From: Thermoplasmata archaeon
GTDB lineage: Archaea > Thermoplasmatota > Thermoplasmata > Lutacidiplasmatales > UBA184
Assembly: GCA_030041075.1 (NCBI GenBank)
Contig: JASHOP010000072.1
Span: forward strand, 1-32,889
Direction of reading: 5' to 3'
Length of the DNA: 32,889 bases
The position numbers and the translations under genes were made by a program. The first letter of the stretch is position 1. Each line of letters opens with the position of its first letter. Under the pieces are notes generated by a model. The model worked only from the letters and a program-made list of their open reading frames with translations, did not search any database and was not told the DNA's origin. Positions 23,783 to 32,749 of the stretch are shown here, piece by piece.

Positions 23783-23790
23783 CTTAATAA
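23783..23790 (-). promoter_or_regulatory. Putative TATA box of the aquaporin gene
   Basis: The minus-strand sequence CCTTATTAAGCG gives TTATTAAG centred 27 bases before the ATG at 23760. It is the strongest AT island in the spacer. Confidence 0.65.
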
Positions 23791-23871
23791 GGCCTGCGGT
23801 CGCGAGGCAGCTCGGGCCCCGTCCCGGGGGGCGTCCGCGGGATGCGCCGATCCGGGGGAATCCCGCCGACG

Positions 23872-25011
23872 CTACCCGATCCCCATCGACGCGAGCTTCT
23901 CGGGGAGGTAGCGGTCGGTGACGTAGTTTAGGCCGTACTTGGCGAGCGACTGCTGCTCCGCCTTCTTCCCGTTGCGGAGCATCAGCTCGATCTCGGCGCG
24001 CCACTCGGCGGTCGCGAACCGCGGGTCGGTCAGCTCGGTCTGGAGCGCGCGCACGTCCTGCTCCGAGAGCTTGTCGGACGGGAGGTCGTAGTTCTCGATA
24101 TCGGAGGCGGTCACGCCGAGGAACTCCGCGGCGGGGGTCGCGAGGTAGCTCGACAGGTGGGCGGTCTTGATCGCGCCGTAGGCGACGCTCGCGAAGATCC
24201 GGAACGACCACGGGTCGCCGTCCGTGAAGACGACCACCGGGAGCTTGAGCTCGTCGGAGATCCTCCGCAGGAACCGCCGCGTCGAGCGCGCCGGCTGGCC
24301 CTTCAAGTGGACGAGGAGTGCGTCGTGCTTCTCGTCGAACCCGTTCTCCGCGAGCCGGTCGACCATCCCCCCGCACTCGATCGCGATCACGAACTTCGCG
24401 TTCGTCCCGACGAACTCGATCTTCTCCTTCTCGACGTTGAACGGGAGCGCGTAGCCTCCGTCCCCGACGTCGTCCCGGCAGTTGAACCGCTTGACGAGCC
24501 CCTTGCGGTTCTTCTCCTTGAGCGTGAGGTCGCCGATCACGGACGCCCCGTTCTCCTCGGGGTGGAGGCGGAAATCCTCCCGCAGGCGCTCGCACATCAC
24601 CTCCAAATCCTCGATGAGGAGGTTCGACTCGTCCTCGCTGTGGAACTTCGCGTCGTCCCACCCCTCGCTGATGTAGTAGAGCTCGCGCAGGGTGGATGTC
24701 TTCTGGTCCGCGGCCATCTCGTTGATGAAGTCGACGACGCAGAACGTCCGCAGGAGCATCAGCGCCCCGTCGAGCTTGCGGGCGCTGCGCGTCCCCATCG
24801 CTTTCCCGAGCCTCCAGACGCCGTCGCGCGACTGGAACGCGAGGTTCTGCTTCGTCCTCAGCGGGAGGCGCATCCGGGGGATCTCGCCCCGGCGGAGCTG
24901 GTCGTAGATCTGCCGGGCGAGGTCGACGGTCGGGGTGAGCGCGTCGGCGCGGACCGGGGCCGCGGGCTCGTCAGTCCTCTTCGCGGACGCCCCCGCTCGC
25001 TTCGGCGGCAT
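23872..25011 (-). CDS. top6A: DNA topoisomerase VI subunit A
   Basis: A 379-residue Spo11-related subunit that cuts both DNA strands in the type IIB topoisomerase reaction. [13 protein letters not shown] holds the catalytic Tyr (residue 112 or 113) of the winged-helix domain. The TOPRIM metal site is seen in the Glu of [10 protein letters not shown] and the Asp residues of [12 protein letters not shown]. The length is normal. It is preceded by top6B and overlaps it by 41 bases, so the pair is translated from one mRNA. The N-terminal 27 residues are basic and variable; a start further in is possible. Confidence 0.95.
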   Translation of the reverse strand: MPPKRAGASAKRTDEPAAPVRADALTPTVDLARQIYDQLRRGEIPRMRLPLRTKQNLAFQSRDGVWRLGKAMGTRSARKLDGALMLLRTFCVVDFINEMAADQKTSTLRELYYISEGWDDAKFHSEDESNLLIEDLEVMCERLREDFRLHPEENGASVIGDLTLKEKNRKGLVKRFNCRDDVGDGGYALPFNVEKEKIEFVGTNAKFVIAIECGGMVDRLAENGFDEKHDALLVHLKGQPARSTRRFLRRISDELKLPVVVFTDGDPWSFRIFASVAYGAIKTAHLSSYLATPAAEFLGVTASDIENYDLPSDKLSEQDVRALQTELTDPRFATAEWRAEIELMLRNGKKAEQQSLAKYGLNYVTDRYLPEKLASMGIG

Positions 25012-26992
25012 CGTAGTCCACCTCCTCCTCGGTCGCGCCGGACGTCGCGCTCTCCTGAGCGGCGACCTCGGCGGCCTCGACGATCGTGCGGGGAAGCCGG
25101 ACCTCCCAGTCGCCCGGGAGCGGGTCGGCGCCCAGGAGGTGCGCCTCGTCGATCCCGGCGACGTACCAGTCGAAGTCGTTGGCCTCGACCTCGGATTTCG
25201 GCGGGAACGAGGCGGTGAGGGTCGTCCGCGCGTTCGGAAGGAGCTTCGGCAACGTCCACCACGCCCGTCCCAGCGCCGGCTCCGTCCCGTCGGGGGCGGG
25301 GTCGAACCGCGCCGCGGCGAGGAGCTCGGGCGGGACCTCCGCGAACAGCTCGAGGACCCGGGGGCGCGGCGTAAAATTCGTGATCTCGACGGGGACCCGG
25401 ATCCCGTCGGGGCCGGGGTTCACGCGAGTCTCGACGTTCACGACGTCCATGATCCGGGTGATCACCGGGGTCAGGTCGGGGACCGGCTTCGCGACCATGC
25501 GGCTCGCCCGCTCCGCGAGCTTCGGGAGGATCCGCTGGATGATCGCGAACTTGTCGCTCGCGAACTCCCGACGGCCCTTGCGCGAGAGGTGGGTCCTCAG
25601 GTGCCGGGCGGCCGCCTGGAGCGCGAGCGTCAGCTCCTTGTCGATCTCGGGATCCTCGGCGATCGCCTCCTTCGCCTCGCTCGTGAACGGGACCTTCGTG
25701 GAGGCGACGTGGACGAGGAGAAGCGCCGGCCCGCTCGGGATCCCCGTGCCGCCCTTCTGGTCGAGGCCGTAACGCCGCCAGTCGACGCTCGCGATCGCGT
25801 TCGTGATCGCGCACGCCCCCTGCTGGAAGAGGAGGGGGACGCGGTTGGCGAACCGGAGGATCTGGACGGGCTGGTCGGACGGGAGCCCGCCGCCGTAGAC
25901 GAGCCCGACCTCGACCATGAACGGGAAGCCGCCCCGGACCTTCGGCGGCCGGCTCACGGGCGGGGCGAAGAACTCCGGCCGCAGCTCCCCGAGGACGTTG
26001 CGGAGCCCCCGCTTGATCAGGAGGGCCCCGATCGGGGAGAGGCAGTCCGAGGACGGGCTGACGAGCGGAGCCTCGTGGAGGGCGGTCAGGAGCCGCTCCT
26101 GGGCCTCGCCCTGGACCGACGCCGGCTTCGCGCCGGCCGCGAGTCCCGTCCGCTCGAGGAGCTCCTTGGCCGCGCGCGCGCTGACCCCCTGGAGGTCCTT
26201 CGCGAGGAACTCCCCGAGCGTCGGGCGCCGGCTTGCCTTGAGGAGCGAGCCGAGCTCGCCCAGCTCGAGGCCGTACGGGTGCGGGAGCGTCTCCTTCGCC
26301 GGCGGCGGAAGGTCGGTCGTCGCCCGCTCGAACGTGACCCGGGTCCCGTCCGGCTCGACCAGCACGATCCGGGCGTGCGGGTTGACGATCGCGGTCCCCC
26401 GGAGGTACTCGAACGGGGACTGGCGCCCCCGGAGGTACCGTGCCTTGAGCTCGATCTCGACTCGCGTGCCGTGCGGGCGGTCCCAGAGGACGACGTCTTC
26501 CGAGTCGACGCGCGGCTGGTTGCGTTGCGTGTCGAGGAAGATGTCGAGGACGTGGGCGGTGTCCTCCTCCTCGACCTTGGAGGTGATCCGCGTCGGGCGG
26601 GCGGTCGTCAGGTTGGCGTACAGGACCGCGGCGGAGATCCCGATCCCCTGCTGGCCGCGGGCCTGCCGGTGGGAGTAGAACCTCGATCCGTAGAGGAGCT
26701 TCCCGAAGACGTTCGGGATCTCCCGGCGGAGGATCCCGGGCCCGTTGTCGGAGACGGCGACCCGGAAGCGGTCGTCCTTCCGCTTCTCGATCTCGACCGT
26801 GAGCTCGGGGAGGATCGACGCCTCCTCCGCGGCATCGAGACCGTTGTCGACCGCCTCCTTCACCGTCGTGAGGAGGGCCCGCTGGAGGTTGTCGAACCCC
26901 AGGATCTGGCGGTTCCGCTCGAAGAACTCCGCGACCGATATCTCGCGCTGCTTCGCGGCGAGCTGCTGGGCGATCGTCGGGCGAGGAGGCAC
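24971..26992 (-). CDS. top6B: DNA topoisomerase VI subunit B
   Basis: A 673-residue GHKL ATPase subunit that captures the passing DNA strand. The Bergerat fold appears as VKEAVDNGLDA (Glu46, Asn50, Asp53), SDNGPGI and RGQQGIGISAA. A helix-two-turn-helix segment and a transducer with the conserved Lys follow. It is somewhat longer than the shorter archaeal forms; the extra C-terminal part (after about residue 510) has the character of an Ig-like domain followed by an acidic tail. It starts at a GTG at 26992 with ATTATA 28 bases upstream, which fits a leaderless transcript. It pairs with Top6A, whose gene it overlaps. Confidence 0.95.
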   Translation of the reverse strand: MPPRPTIAQQLAAKQREISVAEFFERNRQILGFDNLQRALLTTVKEAVDNGLDAAEEASILPELTVEIEKRKDDRFRVAVSDNGPGILRREIPNVFGKLLYGSRFYSHRQARGQQGIGISAAVLYANLTTARPTRITSKVEEEDTAHVLDIFLDTQRNQPRVDSEDVVLWDRPHGTRVEIELKARYLRGRQSPFEYLRGTAIVNPHARIVLVEPDGTRVTFERATTDLPPPAKETLPHPYGLELGELGSLLKASRRPTLGEFLAKDLQGVSARAAKELLERTGLAAGAKPASVQGEAQERLLTALHEAPLVSPSSDCLSPIGALLIKRGLRNVLGELRPEFFAPPVSRPPKVRGGFPFMVEVGLVYGGGLPSDQPVQILRFANRVPLLFQQGACAITNAIASVDWRRYGLDQKGGTGIPSGPALLLVHVASTKVPFTSEAKEAIAEDPEIDKELTLALQAAARHLRTHLSRKGRREFASDKFAIIQRILPKLAERASRMVAKPVPDLTPVITRIMDVVNVETRVNPGPDGIRVPVEITNFTPRPRVLELFAEVPPELLAAARFDPAPDGTEPALGRAWWTLPKLLPNARTTLTASFPPKSEVEANDFDWYVAGIDEAHLLGADPLPGDWEVRLPRTIVEAAEVAAQESATSGATEEEVDYDAAEASGGVREED

Positions 26993-27017
26993 CGGTCCCG
27001 AACGGTCCGGGGGCCGC

Positions 27018-27023
27018 TATAAT
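27018..27023 (-). promoter_or_regulatory. Putative TATA box of top6B
   Basis: The minus-strand sequence CCATTATAGCG holds ATTATA centred 28 bases upstream of the GTG at 26992, in a 55-base spacer between top6B and the nitrilase gene. Confidence 0.65.
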
Positions 27024-27047
27024 GGCCTCGTTCGAGTCGAACGCCGC

Positions 27048-27869
27048 TCACGGCGGACGAGGCGTCCGCCCGGCGGCCCGGATCGCGGCATCGCGCAGGA
27101 CCGGGCGGAACGGGCGCCAGCGGGCCGACGCCCCCGGGTCCACGTCCACCCCGTAGAGCCGCTCCTCGTCCCCCGCGCCCGACCACGCGATCGTCTCGAG
27201 CGGGAGCGGCTCGCCCCGGGCGTCCCACGCCCCGGTTCCTCCGCCGAAGACGAATCCGTCCTCGACGCCGACCCGGTTGACGTAGACCACCGGGAACGCG
27301 TTCTCGATCGCCCGGGCCGGAAGGAGCTTCTCGAACAGCCGGCGGCTCGTGACCGGGGAGGCCGAGATGATGACGAGCAGTTCGGCTCCGTCGAGCGCGA
27401 GGTCGCGCGAGACCTCGGGAAAGAACGCATCGTAGCAGATCTCGAGCCCGATCCGGTGCCCGCCGGCCCCCACGGTGCGGCTCGCGTCGGAGGGTGTGTA
27501 CGCGAGGCCCTCCTCGAACGGGCCGAAGTTGGGAAGGTAGCGCTTGCTCTGGCTCGACGCCGGGCCGTCCGGAGGGACGAGGAGGGCAACGTTCTCCACC
27601 TCGCCCCGTCGCCCCTCGAGAGCGACCGGGGCGCCGACGACGATCGTCGTCGTCGCGCTTCGGGCGATCCGGCGGAGGCTCTCGAACGAGCGATCCCCCG
27701 GACGCAACGAGAGCGCGTGCACGCGGTCGCCGAGACCGTACCCCGACAGGAACAGCTCCGGGAAGATCGCGAGGTCGCTCCGCGCCGCCCGGACGGCGGC
27801 ATCGAGCCGCTCGAGGTTGCGGTCGATGTCGCCCCGCACGGGCGCGAGCTGGCCGAGGAGCAACCGCAT
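27048..27869 (-). CDS. Carbon-nitrogen hydrolase (nitrilase superfamily)
   Basis: A 273-residue amidohydrolase. The Glu-Lys-Cys triad is complete: FPELFLSGY (Glu38), SQSKRYLPN (Lys109) and LEICYDAFFPE (Cys145). The first strand, MRLLLGQLAPVRGDIDRNLERL, is typical of the family. Members hydrolyse amides or nitriles. The segment PARAIENAFPVVYVNRVG, with its Asn, resembles the glutaminase-like and ureidopropionase-like branches. This does not fix the substrate. The ATG at 27869 shares one base with the stop of the preceding membrane-protein gene (TGATG), so translation is coupled. Confidence 0.9.
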   Translation of the reverse strand: MRLLLGQLAPVRGDIDRNLERLDAAVRAARSDLAIFPELFLSGYGLGDRVHALSLRPGDRSFESLRRIARSATTTIVVGAPVALEGRRGEVENVALLVPPDGPASSQSKRYLPNFGPFEEGLAYTPSDASRTVGAGGHRIGLEICYDAFFPEVSRDLALDGAELLVIISASPVTSRRLFEKLLPARAIENAFPVVYVNRVGVEDGFVFGGGTGAWDARGEPLPLETIAWSGAGDEERLYGVDVDPGASARWRPFRPVLRDAAIRAAGRTPRPP

Positions 27870-28339
27870 CAGTAGAAGTAACGACGGACGGCGAGCAGAT
27901 AGACGAGCAGGACGACGAAGATCAGGAACAGGACGGTGATCGACCCGGTGAAGAACAGGTAGGCGGTCGTGGCGAACACCAGGACCACGGTCGTCCAGAG
28001 CGCCCACGTCTCCTGGTTCCAGAGCGCGGTCGCGATCGACAGGAGCGCCGCCCCGAGCACGACCAGGATGAACGCACCGAGGAGGTCGATCGACTGGAAG
28101 ATCTCGATGGACGGGGGGAACAGGTTCCCGAAGTAGGAGTCGAGGATGAACAGGAGGCCCGCGAGCAGCATCACGAGGGCGAAGATCGCGATGACCACGG
28201 AAACGACCGCGACGCCGACCGGGAGCCGGGGGCGGACCGGCGTCGGCTCCCACGGCGGCGGGAGCCGGTCGAACTCGACCGATCCGGGCGCGGCCGGCCC
28301 GGCGTAGGCGGCGGCCGACGCGGTCGCGGTCGTGCTCAT
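27869..28339 (-). CDS. Small polytopic membrane protein coupled to the nitrilase-like gene
   Basis: A 156-residue protein from ATG 28339 (the ORF track uses 28378, which adds 13 Arg-rich residues). After a proline-rich N-terminus of about 40 residues there are four segments: VGVAVVSVVIAIFALVMLLAGLLFIL, LLGAFILVVLGAALLSIATALW, WTTVVLVFATTAYLFFTG and ITVLFLIFVVLLVYLLAV. There are no catalytic residues. The stop codon overlaps the nitrilase ATG by one base. It may anchor or cooperate with that enzyme, or the coupling may be incidental. Confidence 0.75.
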   Translation of the reverse strand: MSTTATASAAAYAGPAAPGSVEFDRLPPPWEPTPVRPRLPVGVAVVSVVIAIFALVMLLAGLLFILDSYFGNLFPPSIEIFQSIDLLGAFILVVLGAALLSIATALWNQETWALWTTVVLVFATTAYLFFTGSITVLFLIFVVLLVYLLAVRRYFY

Positions 28340-28542
28340 GGCCCTCGTCCGCTGCCCCCGAGCCGGCCGGCGGGCCATCTACCTTTCGCTGGAGCGGAAC
28401 GCGACCGGAGCGGGAGGTGCCGACCCCCGTCGCCCGTGGTTCGTGCCCAGGGCGTGACGGCCGCGGTCGGGTCCGCGGGAGCATCGACCCGAATCCGCAT
28501 CGCCGGCGGGGCGACCGCTCCGCCCGGCTCGCCCGCGAAGCT

Positions 28543-28549
28543 ATTTGAG
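28543..28549 (+). promoter_or_regulatory. Putative TATA box of the surface protein gene
   Basis: TATTTGA in GC-rich sequence, about 50 bases before the GTG at 28596. A GGGAG at 28575-28579 may be the ribosome-binding site. Confidence 0.45.
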
Positions 28550-28595
28550 GGTCGGCCTGCTGGCCCACCCCGCGCCGCCACTGCGGGAGTAACTC

Positions 28596-31500
28596 GTGTC
28601 GATGGAATCCACGGACGGAACGTCAGGCCCCTCGCCCACTCCGCCACGGCCCAAGCCCCGCCTTTCGCCGGGGGCTGTGGGGGGCATCGTGGCGGTCGTG
28701 CTTGCCGTCATCGTCGTCCTCTCGCTGATGTTCGCCGGGCTGATCCCGGGAATCCACCCGTTCAAGACGTCCTCGAGTCCCTCCACGCCAACCTACGACG
28801 TGAACTTCACCGAATCCGGCCTCCCCTCGGCGACGTCCTGGTCGGTGACGTTGGACGGAGCGACAACGCCCTCGACCGCCTCGACGATCTCCTTCAGCGA
28901 GCCCAACGGGGTCTACGCGTACACCGTCGGTACCGTGACGGGCTACGAGAGTCGACCCGTGAGCGGGTCGGTGACCGTCTCCGGAGTCGCCCAGGTGATC
29001 GCCGTGGCGTTCGAGCCCACCCTCGAGAGCACGCTGAGCTCCAGCGCGTCGACGACCCAAGTAGGAGCGGCGGTCGTTCTCACGATCGGCCTTTCCGGAG
29101 GGTTCTCTCCGGAAACGTGGACCCTTACGGAGAACGGTTCCTCGGCGAACCTTTCGGGCGTGACCTCGGACCACTACACTTTCGCTCCTGCGCACCCCGG
29201 TAGCTACACGTTCTACCTCAATGCGACGGACGGGGTGGACGCCACCGCCCGCGCGTCGACCACGGTGACCGTCCGTCCCGCGCTCGAGGCGGAGCTGAGC
29301 GCGAGCCCGCCGACGACCCAGGTGGGAGGGACCTCGACGCTGACCCTTGCGTTCTCCGGCGGGGTCGCCCCGGTCGCCTGGACGCTTGCCGAGAACGGCT
29401 CGTCGGCCAATCTGACCGGCGCGAGCGGCGGGCACTTCACCTTCCGCCCCGCGGAGGCGGCCACCTACACGTTCTACCTCAACGCCACGGACCACGCCGG
29501 AAGCGTGTCGGACGTCACCGCGACGGTCACGGTAGAGCCGGCGCTTGTCGCGACCCTTTCCGCGAGCCCGACGTCGGTGCCGGTGGGTAAGACCTCGACC
29601 GTCACACTCGGATTCTCGGGCGGGGTGAGCCCGATCTCGTGGACCCTTACCGAGAACGGTTCGGCCGCGAACCTCTCCGGAGCGTCGAACGGGCAGTACC
29701 TGTTCGGCCCGGTCGCTGCCGGGACGTACACGTTCTACCTCAACGCGACCGACGCCGTGGGCAGCGTCGCGAATGCCACGACGGAGGTCTCCGTGACGCC
29801 GGGACTGCTCTCCACGCTCAGCGCGAGCCTGGCCACGACGCAGATGGGCGTGAACTCGACGCTGACGGTCGGCTTCGTCGGCGGCGTGCCGCCTTCGTTC
29901 TGGACGCTCGAGGTGAACGGATCGGTCGCCAACCTGACGGCCGTGGGCGACCAGTACACGTTCGTTCCGCCGGCCCCGGGAACCTACACATTCTACCTTA
30001 ACGCGACGGACGCGGGGGGGAACTGGTCCAACGTCACGACGACCGTGACGGTGGTGCCGGCGCTCGCGGTGACGCTCTCCCCGAGCTCGACGTTGATCTC
30101 CACCTCGAAGACCTTGACGCTCACGCTCGGGTTCTCGGGCGGCGTACTCCCGGTGCAGTGGACGTTGGAAGAGAACGGATCGAGCGCGAACCTCTCAGGA
30201 GTCGAGCTCGACGCCTACGTCTTTGCTCCCACCGGGGCCGGTACCTACACGTTCTACCTGAACGCGACCGATACAGTCGGCAGCGTCAGTCAGACGAACA
30301 CGACCGTCAAGGTCGTGCCGGGGCTCCGGGCCAGCCTGACCGCGAACCCGGCTCTCACCGAGGTCGGGGAACCGTCGACGTTGACGATCGCGTTCCTGGG
30401 CCCGGTCCGCGCCGCCGCCTGGACGCTCGAGGAGAACGGCTCGTCCTCGAACCTTTCGGGGGTGACGGACGACCAGTATACCTTCGTTCCCACGGGCCCG
30501 GGGACGTACACGTTCTATCTCAACGCGACCGACGCGGGCGGGAACACGTCCAACGCCACCGCGACCGTGACGGTCGAACCGCCGCTTGGGGCCACGCTCA
30601 CGGCAAGCCCGTCGTCGACCACGATCGGGACCCCCTCGACCCTGACGCTCGGATTCTCGGGAGGAGTGGCGCCGATCGCCTGGACGCTCGAGGAGAACGG
30701 CTCGAACGCGAACCTCTCGGGCGTCTCGGACGCGCGGTATCTCTTCCTCCCGACCGCCCCGGGGACGTACACGTTCTATCTCAACGCCACGGACTACGTC
30801 GGCAGCATCGCGAGCGCCACGGCCACCGTCTCGGTCTCCGCGAGCGTCCCGTACGCCGTCACGTTCACCGAAACCGGGCTCTCGACGGCGACGCCGTGGA
30901 CGGTGACGCTCGGGGGCGTCTCCGACACGTCGACCGGCAGCTCGCTCTCGATCGATCTGCCGAACGGGAGCTACGACTTCACCGCCGGGGCGTCCGGCTA
31001 CACCGGGTCGCCCGGGTTCGGCCCGCTCATCGTGGCGGGGAGCCCGGTCGGGCAGTCAGTGCGCTTCACCCGGGCGGTCTCCGTCGGGGACTACACTCTC
31101 TCGTTCACCCAAACGGGGTTGAACAACTCTACCGCGTGGGCCCTCGAGGTCACGGAGAATCTCTCCGGGACCCTCTACGGCGCGGCCCAGGGCGGCGAGG
31201 GAAGCACGATCGAGTTCGCCGTCCCCAACGGCACCTACGCGTGGGTCGCCGAGAACGAGACCAACTACACCGTCGTCCCCGGCGGCGGGAGCATCACGAT
31301 CGACGGCCACGACGAGGCCCAGTCGATCGTCTACGAGCCGAGTTACGACGTGAACTTCACGGCCACCGGCCTACCCTACGGAACGATCTGGAGCGTGGAG
31401 ATCGGAGGCATGATGCAGAACCTGAGCTCCTACGACAACGCGTCGTTCGCCCTGCCCAACGGGACGTACAACTTCCGCGCGAACTCGACCGGCTTTTCCG

Positions 31501-32696
31501 CGGACCCGGATTCGGGAAAGATCACGGTGAACGGCCAGTCCGTCAACGAGACGATTGTGTTCACGCAGGGGTACACGTACTCCGTGAGCTTCTCGGAGAC
31601 CGGTCTCGCGTTCGGCGACTTCTGGACGGTCTACCTGGACGGGCAGGTGCAGTTCGGTCTCGCGGGGATCTCGGGCGATATCACGTTCGCCGAGGCGAAC
31701 GGGACCTACGGCTTCACGGCGTACCCGGCCGACGGGTACATCGTGTCGCCGGCGTTCGGTCCGGTCGTCGTTGCGGGAGCCGCCGTCTCGCTGACGCTCA
31801 CGTTCTCCGTCCCGACGACGTTCCCGGTGACGTTCACGGAGTCGGGCCTGCCCGCGGGAACCTACTGGTACGTGAATCTCAACGACTCGGAAGAGTATTC
31901 CGATACGACGACGGTCGAGTTCAACGAGACGAACGGCGTCTACAACTTCGCGATCGGCGCGGAAGTGGAGGCGTACTCGATCAGCCCGGCCGCCGGGTCG
32001 ATCGCGGTCTCGGGGGGCGCCGCCGGTCAGGCCGTGACGTTCACCCAGGAAGCGACGTATCCCCTCACCGTCTCGGAGACCGGCCTCCCGAGCAACGCAC
32101 CGTGGGAACTGGAGGTCGGGGGGCTCGACGGAGGCGGGAGCTTCTTCAACGAGTCGACGGGCACGACCGCGGTCGTAGAGGTCCCCGACGGCTACTATTC
32201 GTTCGAAGTCGACGCTATCGCGAGCCCGGGCTACGTCGGGTCGCCGTCGTTCGGGAGCGTGGAGGTCGCCGGCCAGGGCGTCATCACGTCGGTGACGTTC
32301 GTCTACGCTCCGTCGGACCATCTCGTGACGTTCCTGCTGCTGAACGACTTCGGCGGGGTCCTGAGCGAGGAGCTCGGGGCCGTGCCGAACGGATCGGCCT
32401 GGACGGTGACGATCGACGGGGTCACCCAGACCACGATCGGGGAGGCGGTCACCTTCCTCGTGCCGAACGGCACCTACGCGTATTCGATCACGCCTCCCGT
32501 GGGGTACACCTCCTGGCCCAGCTCGGGCGTCGTCACGGTCAACTCCACGGCGTCCAGCCCCAGTTTCCTCGGGGCGGCCTACATCGAGCTCGACTTCCAC
32601 GCCTCGAGCGGCGGCGTCCCGATCTCCGGACTCGCCTCGGACGCGGCTCCCTGGCTTACCGCCCTGCGGGTCTCCCCGGCCCAGTTCTGGCGCTAG
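28596..32696 (+). CDS. Giant modular surface protein: Ig/PKD-like repeats plus FTESGLP modules
   Basis: A 1366-residue protein from a GTG at 28596 (an ATG at 28602 is also possible). It has a Pro-rich cytoplasmic head, one membrane anchor GIVAVVLAVIVVLSLMFAGLI (about 30-50) and then only repeats. First comes one FTESGLP module (67-142), then seven Ig/PKD-like repeats of about 86-88 residues with the cores WTLEENGSSANLSGV and GTYTFYLNATD, then seven more FTESGLP-type modules. Each Ig-like repeat has conserved N-x-S/T sequons, so dense N-glycosylation is likely if the machinery is present. Probably an adhesin or S-layer-associated stalk. The stop TAG is formed at the junction with an IS630 element; the real C-terminus may be lost. 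Confidence 0.88.
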   Translation: MSMESTDGTSGPSPTPPRPKPRLSPGAVGGIVAVVLAVIVVLSLMFAGLIPGIHPFKTSSSPSTPTYDVNFTESGLPSATSWSVTLDGATTPSTASTISFSEPNGVYAYTVGTVTGYESRPVSGSVTVSGVAQVIAVAFEPTLESTLSSSASTTQVGAAVVLTIGLSGGFSPETWTLTENGSSANLSGVTSDHYTFAPAHPGSYTFYLNATDGVDATARASTTVTVRPALEAELSASPPTTQVGGTSTLTLAFSGGVAPVAWTLAENGSSANLTGASGGHFTFRPAEAATYTFYLNATDHAGSVSDVTATVTVEPALVATLSASPTSVPVGKTSTVTLGFSGGVSPISWTLTENGSAANLSGASNGQYLFGPVAAGTYTFYLNATDAVGSVANATTEVSVTPGLLSTLSASLATTQMGVNSTLTVGFVGGVPPSFWTLEVNGSVANLTAVGDQYTFVPPAPGTYTFYLNATDAGGNWSNVTTTVTVVPALAVTLSPSSTLISTSKTLTLTLGFSGGVLPVQWTLEENGSSANLSGVELDAYVFAPTGAGTYTFYLNATDTVGSVSQTNTTVKVVPGLRASLTANPALTEVGEPSTLTIAFLGPVRAAAWTLEENGSSSNLSGVTDDQYTFVPTGPGTYTFYLNATDAGGNTSNATATVTVEPPLGATLTASPSSTTIGTPSTLTLGFSGGVAPIAWTLEENGSNANLSGVSDARYLFLPTAPGTYTFYLNATDYVGSIASATATVSVSASVPYAVTFTETGLSTATPWTVTLGGVSDTSTGSSLSIDLPNGSYDFTAGASGYTGSPGFGPLIVAGSPVGQSVRFTRAVSVGDYTLSFTQTGLNNSTAWALEVTENLSGTLYGAAQGGEGSTIEFAVPNGTYAWVAENETNYTVVPGGGSITIDGHDEAQSIVYEPSYDVNFTATGLPYGTIWSVEIGGMMQNLSSYDNASFALPNGTYNFRANSTGFSADPDSGKITVNGQSVNETIVFTQGYTYSVSFSETGLAFGDFWTVYLDGQVQFGLAGISGDITFAEANGTYGFTAYPADGYIVSPAFGPVVVAGAAVSLTLTFSVPTTFPVTFTESGLPAGTYWYVNLNDSEEYSDTTTVEFNETNGVYNFAIGAEVEAYSISPAAGSIAVSGGAAGQAVTFTQEATYPLTVSETGLPSNAPWELEVGGLDGGGSFFNESTGTTAVVEVPDGYYSFEVDAIASPGYVGSPSFGSVEVAGQGVITSVTFVYAPSDHLVTFLLLNDFGGVLSEELGAVPNGSAWTVTIDGVTQTTIGEAVTFLVPNGTYAYSITPPVGYTSWPSSGVVTVNSTASSPSFLGAAYIELDFHASSGGVPISGLASDAAPWLTALRVSPAQFWR
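28794..29021 (+). repeat. N-terminal FTESGLP module
   Basis: The first copy of a 70-85 residue module beginning YDVNFTESGLPSATSW and ending in SGVAQVIAVAFEP. It is separated from the other seven copies by the Ig-like array, so an insertion or expansion of the Ig-like block between two module copies is plausible. Confidence 0.8.
29022..30839 (+). repeat. Seven tandem Ig/PKD-like repeats of about 260 bases
   Basis: Seven copies averaging about 260 bases. The DNA itself is well conserved in the block TACACGTTCTACCTCAACGC, which recurs once per copy with few changes. At protein level each copy has L-SAS--T--G-STLTL-FSGGV-P--WTLEENGSSANLSGV and ends in TYTFYLNATD. Array-type expansion by recombination is likely; copy number may vary between strains. 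Confidence 0.85.
30852..32560 (+). repeat. Array of seven further FTESGLP-type modules
   Basis: Modules of about 75-90 residues beginning with variants of YAVTFTETGL, then W-V-L-G, then a PNGTY-F core and a closing S-GSI-V-G strand. They are more diverged from each other than the Ig-like repeats; the last one (starting near HLVTFLLLND) has an insertion after its first strand. Confidence 0.8.
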
Positions 32697-32721
32697 TGTC
32701 CCGTCCGACGAATGGGTGAGC

Positions 32722-32726
32722 TTATA
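32722..32726 (+). promoter_or_regulatory. Putative TATA box inside the IS630 inverted repeat
   Basis: TTATA is centred 26 bases before the GTG at 32750. The same block (as ATAAGCT in the other orientation) is kept in the opposite inverted repeat at 162-168. Confidence 0.5.
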
Positions 32727-32749
32727 GCCGGGGACCCGTTCCGTTCCTT

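Noticed and set aside
24935-27022. A 695-residue plus-strand ORF
   Set aside because: It is antisense to top6B and top6A and has the Arg/Glu/Asp-rich composition of shadow frames in GC-rich DNA.
29022-30839. A CRISPR-like or minisatellite array
   Set aside because: Repeat units are about 260 bases, in one coding frame, with conserved protein cores; there are no short spacers.
30158-32719. An 853-residue ORF inside the surface protein gene
   Set aside because: It is a +1 shadow of the repeat region with Arg/His-rich translation and no membrane or domain signature.
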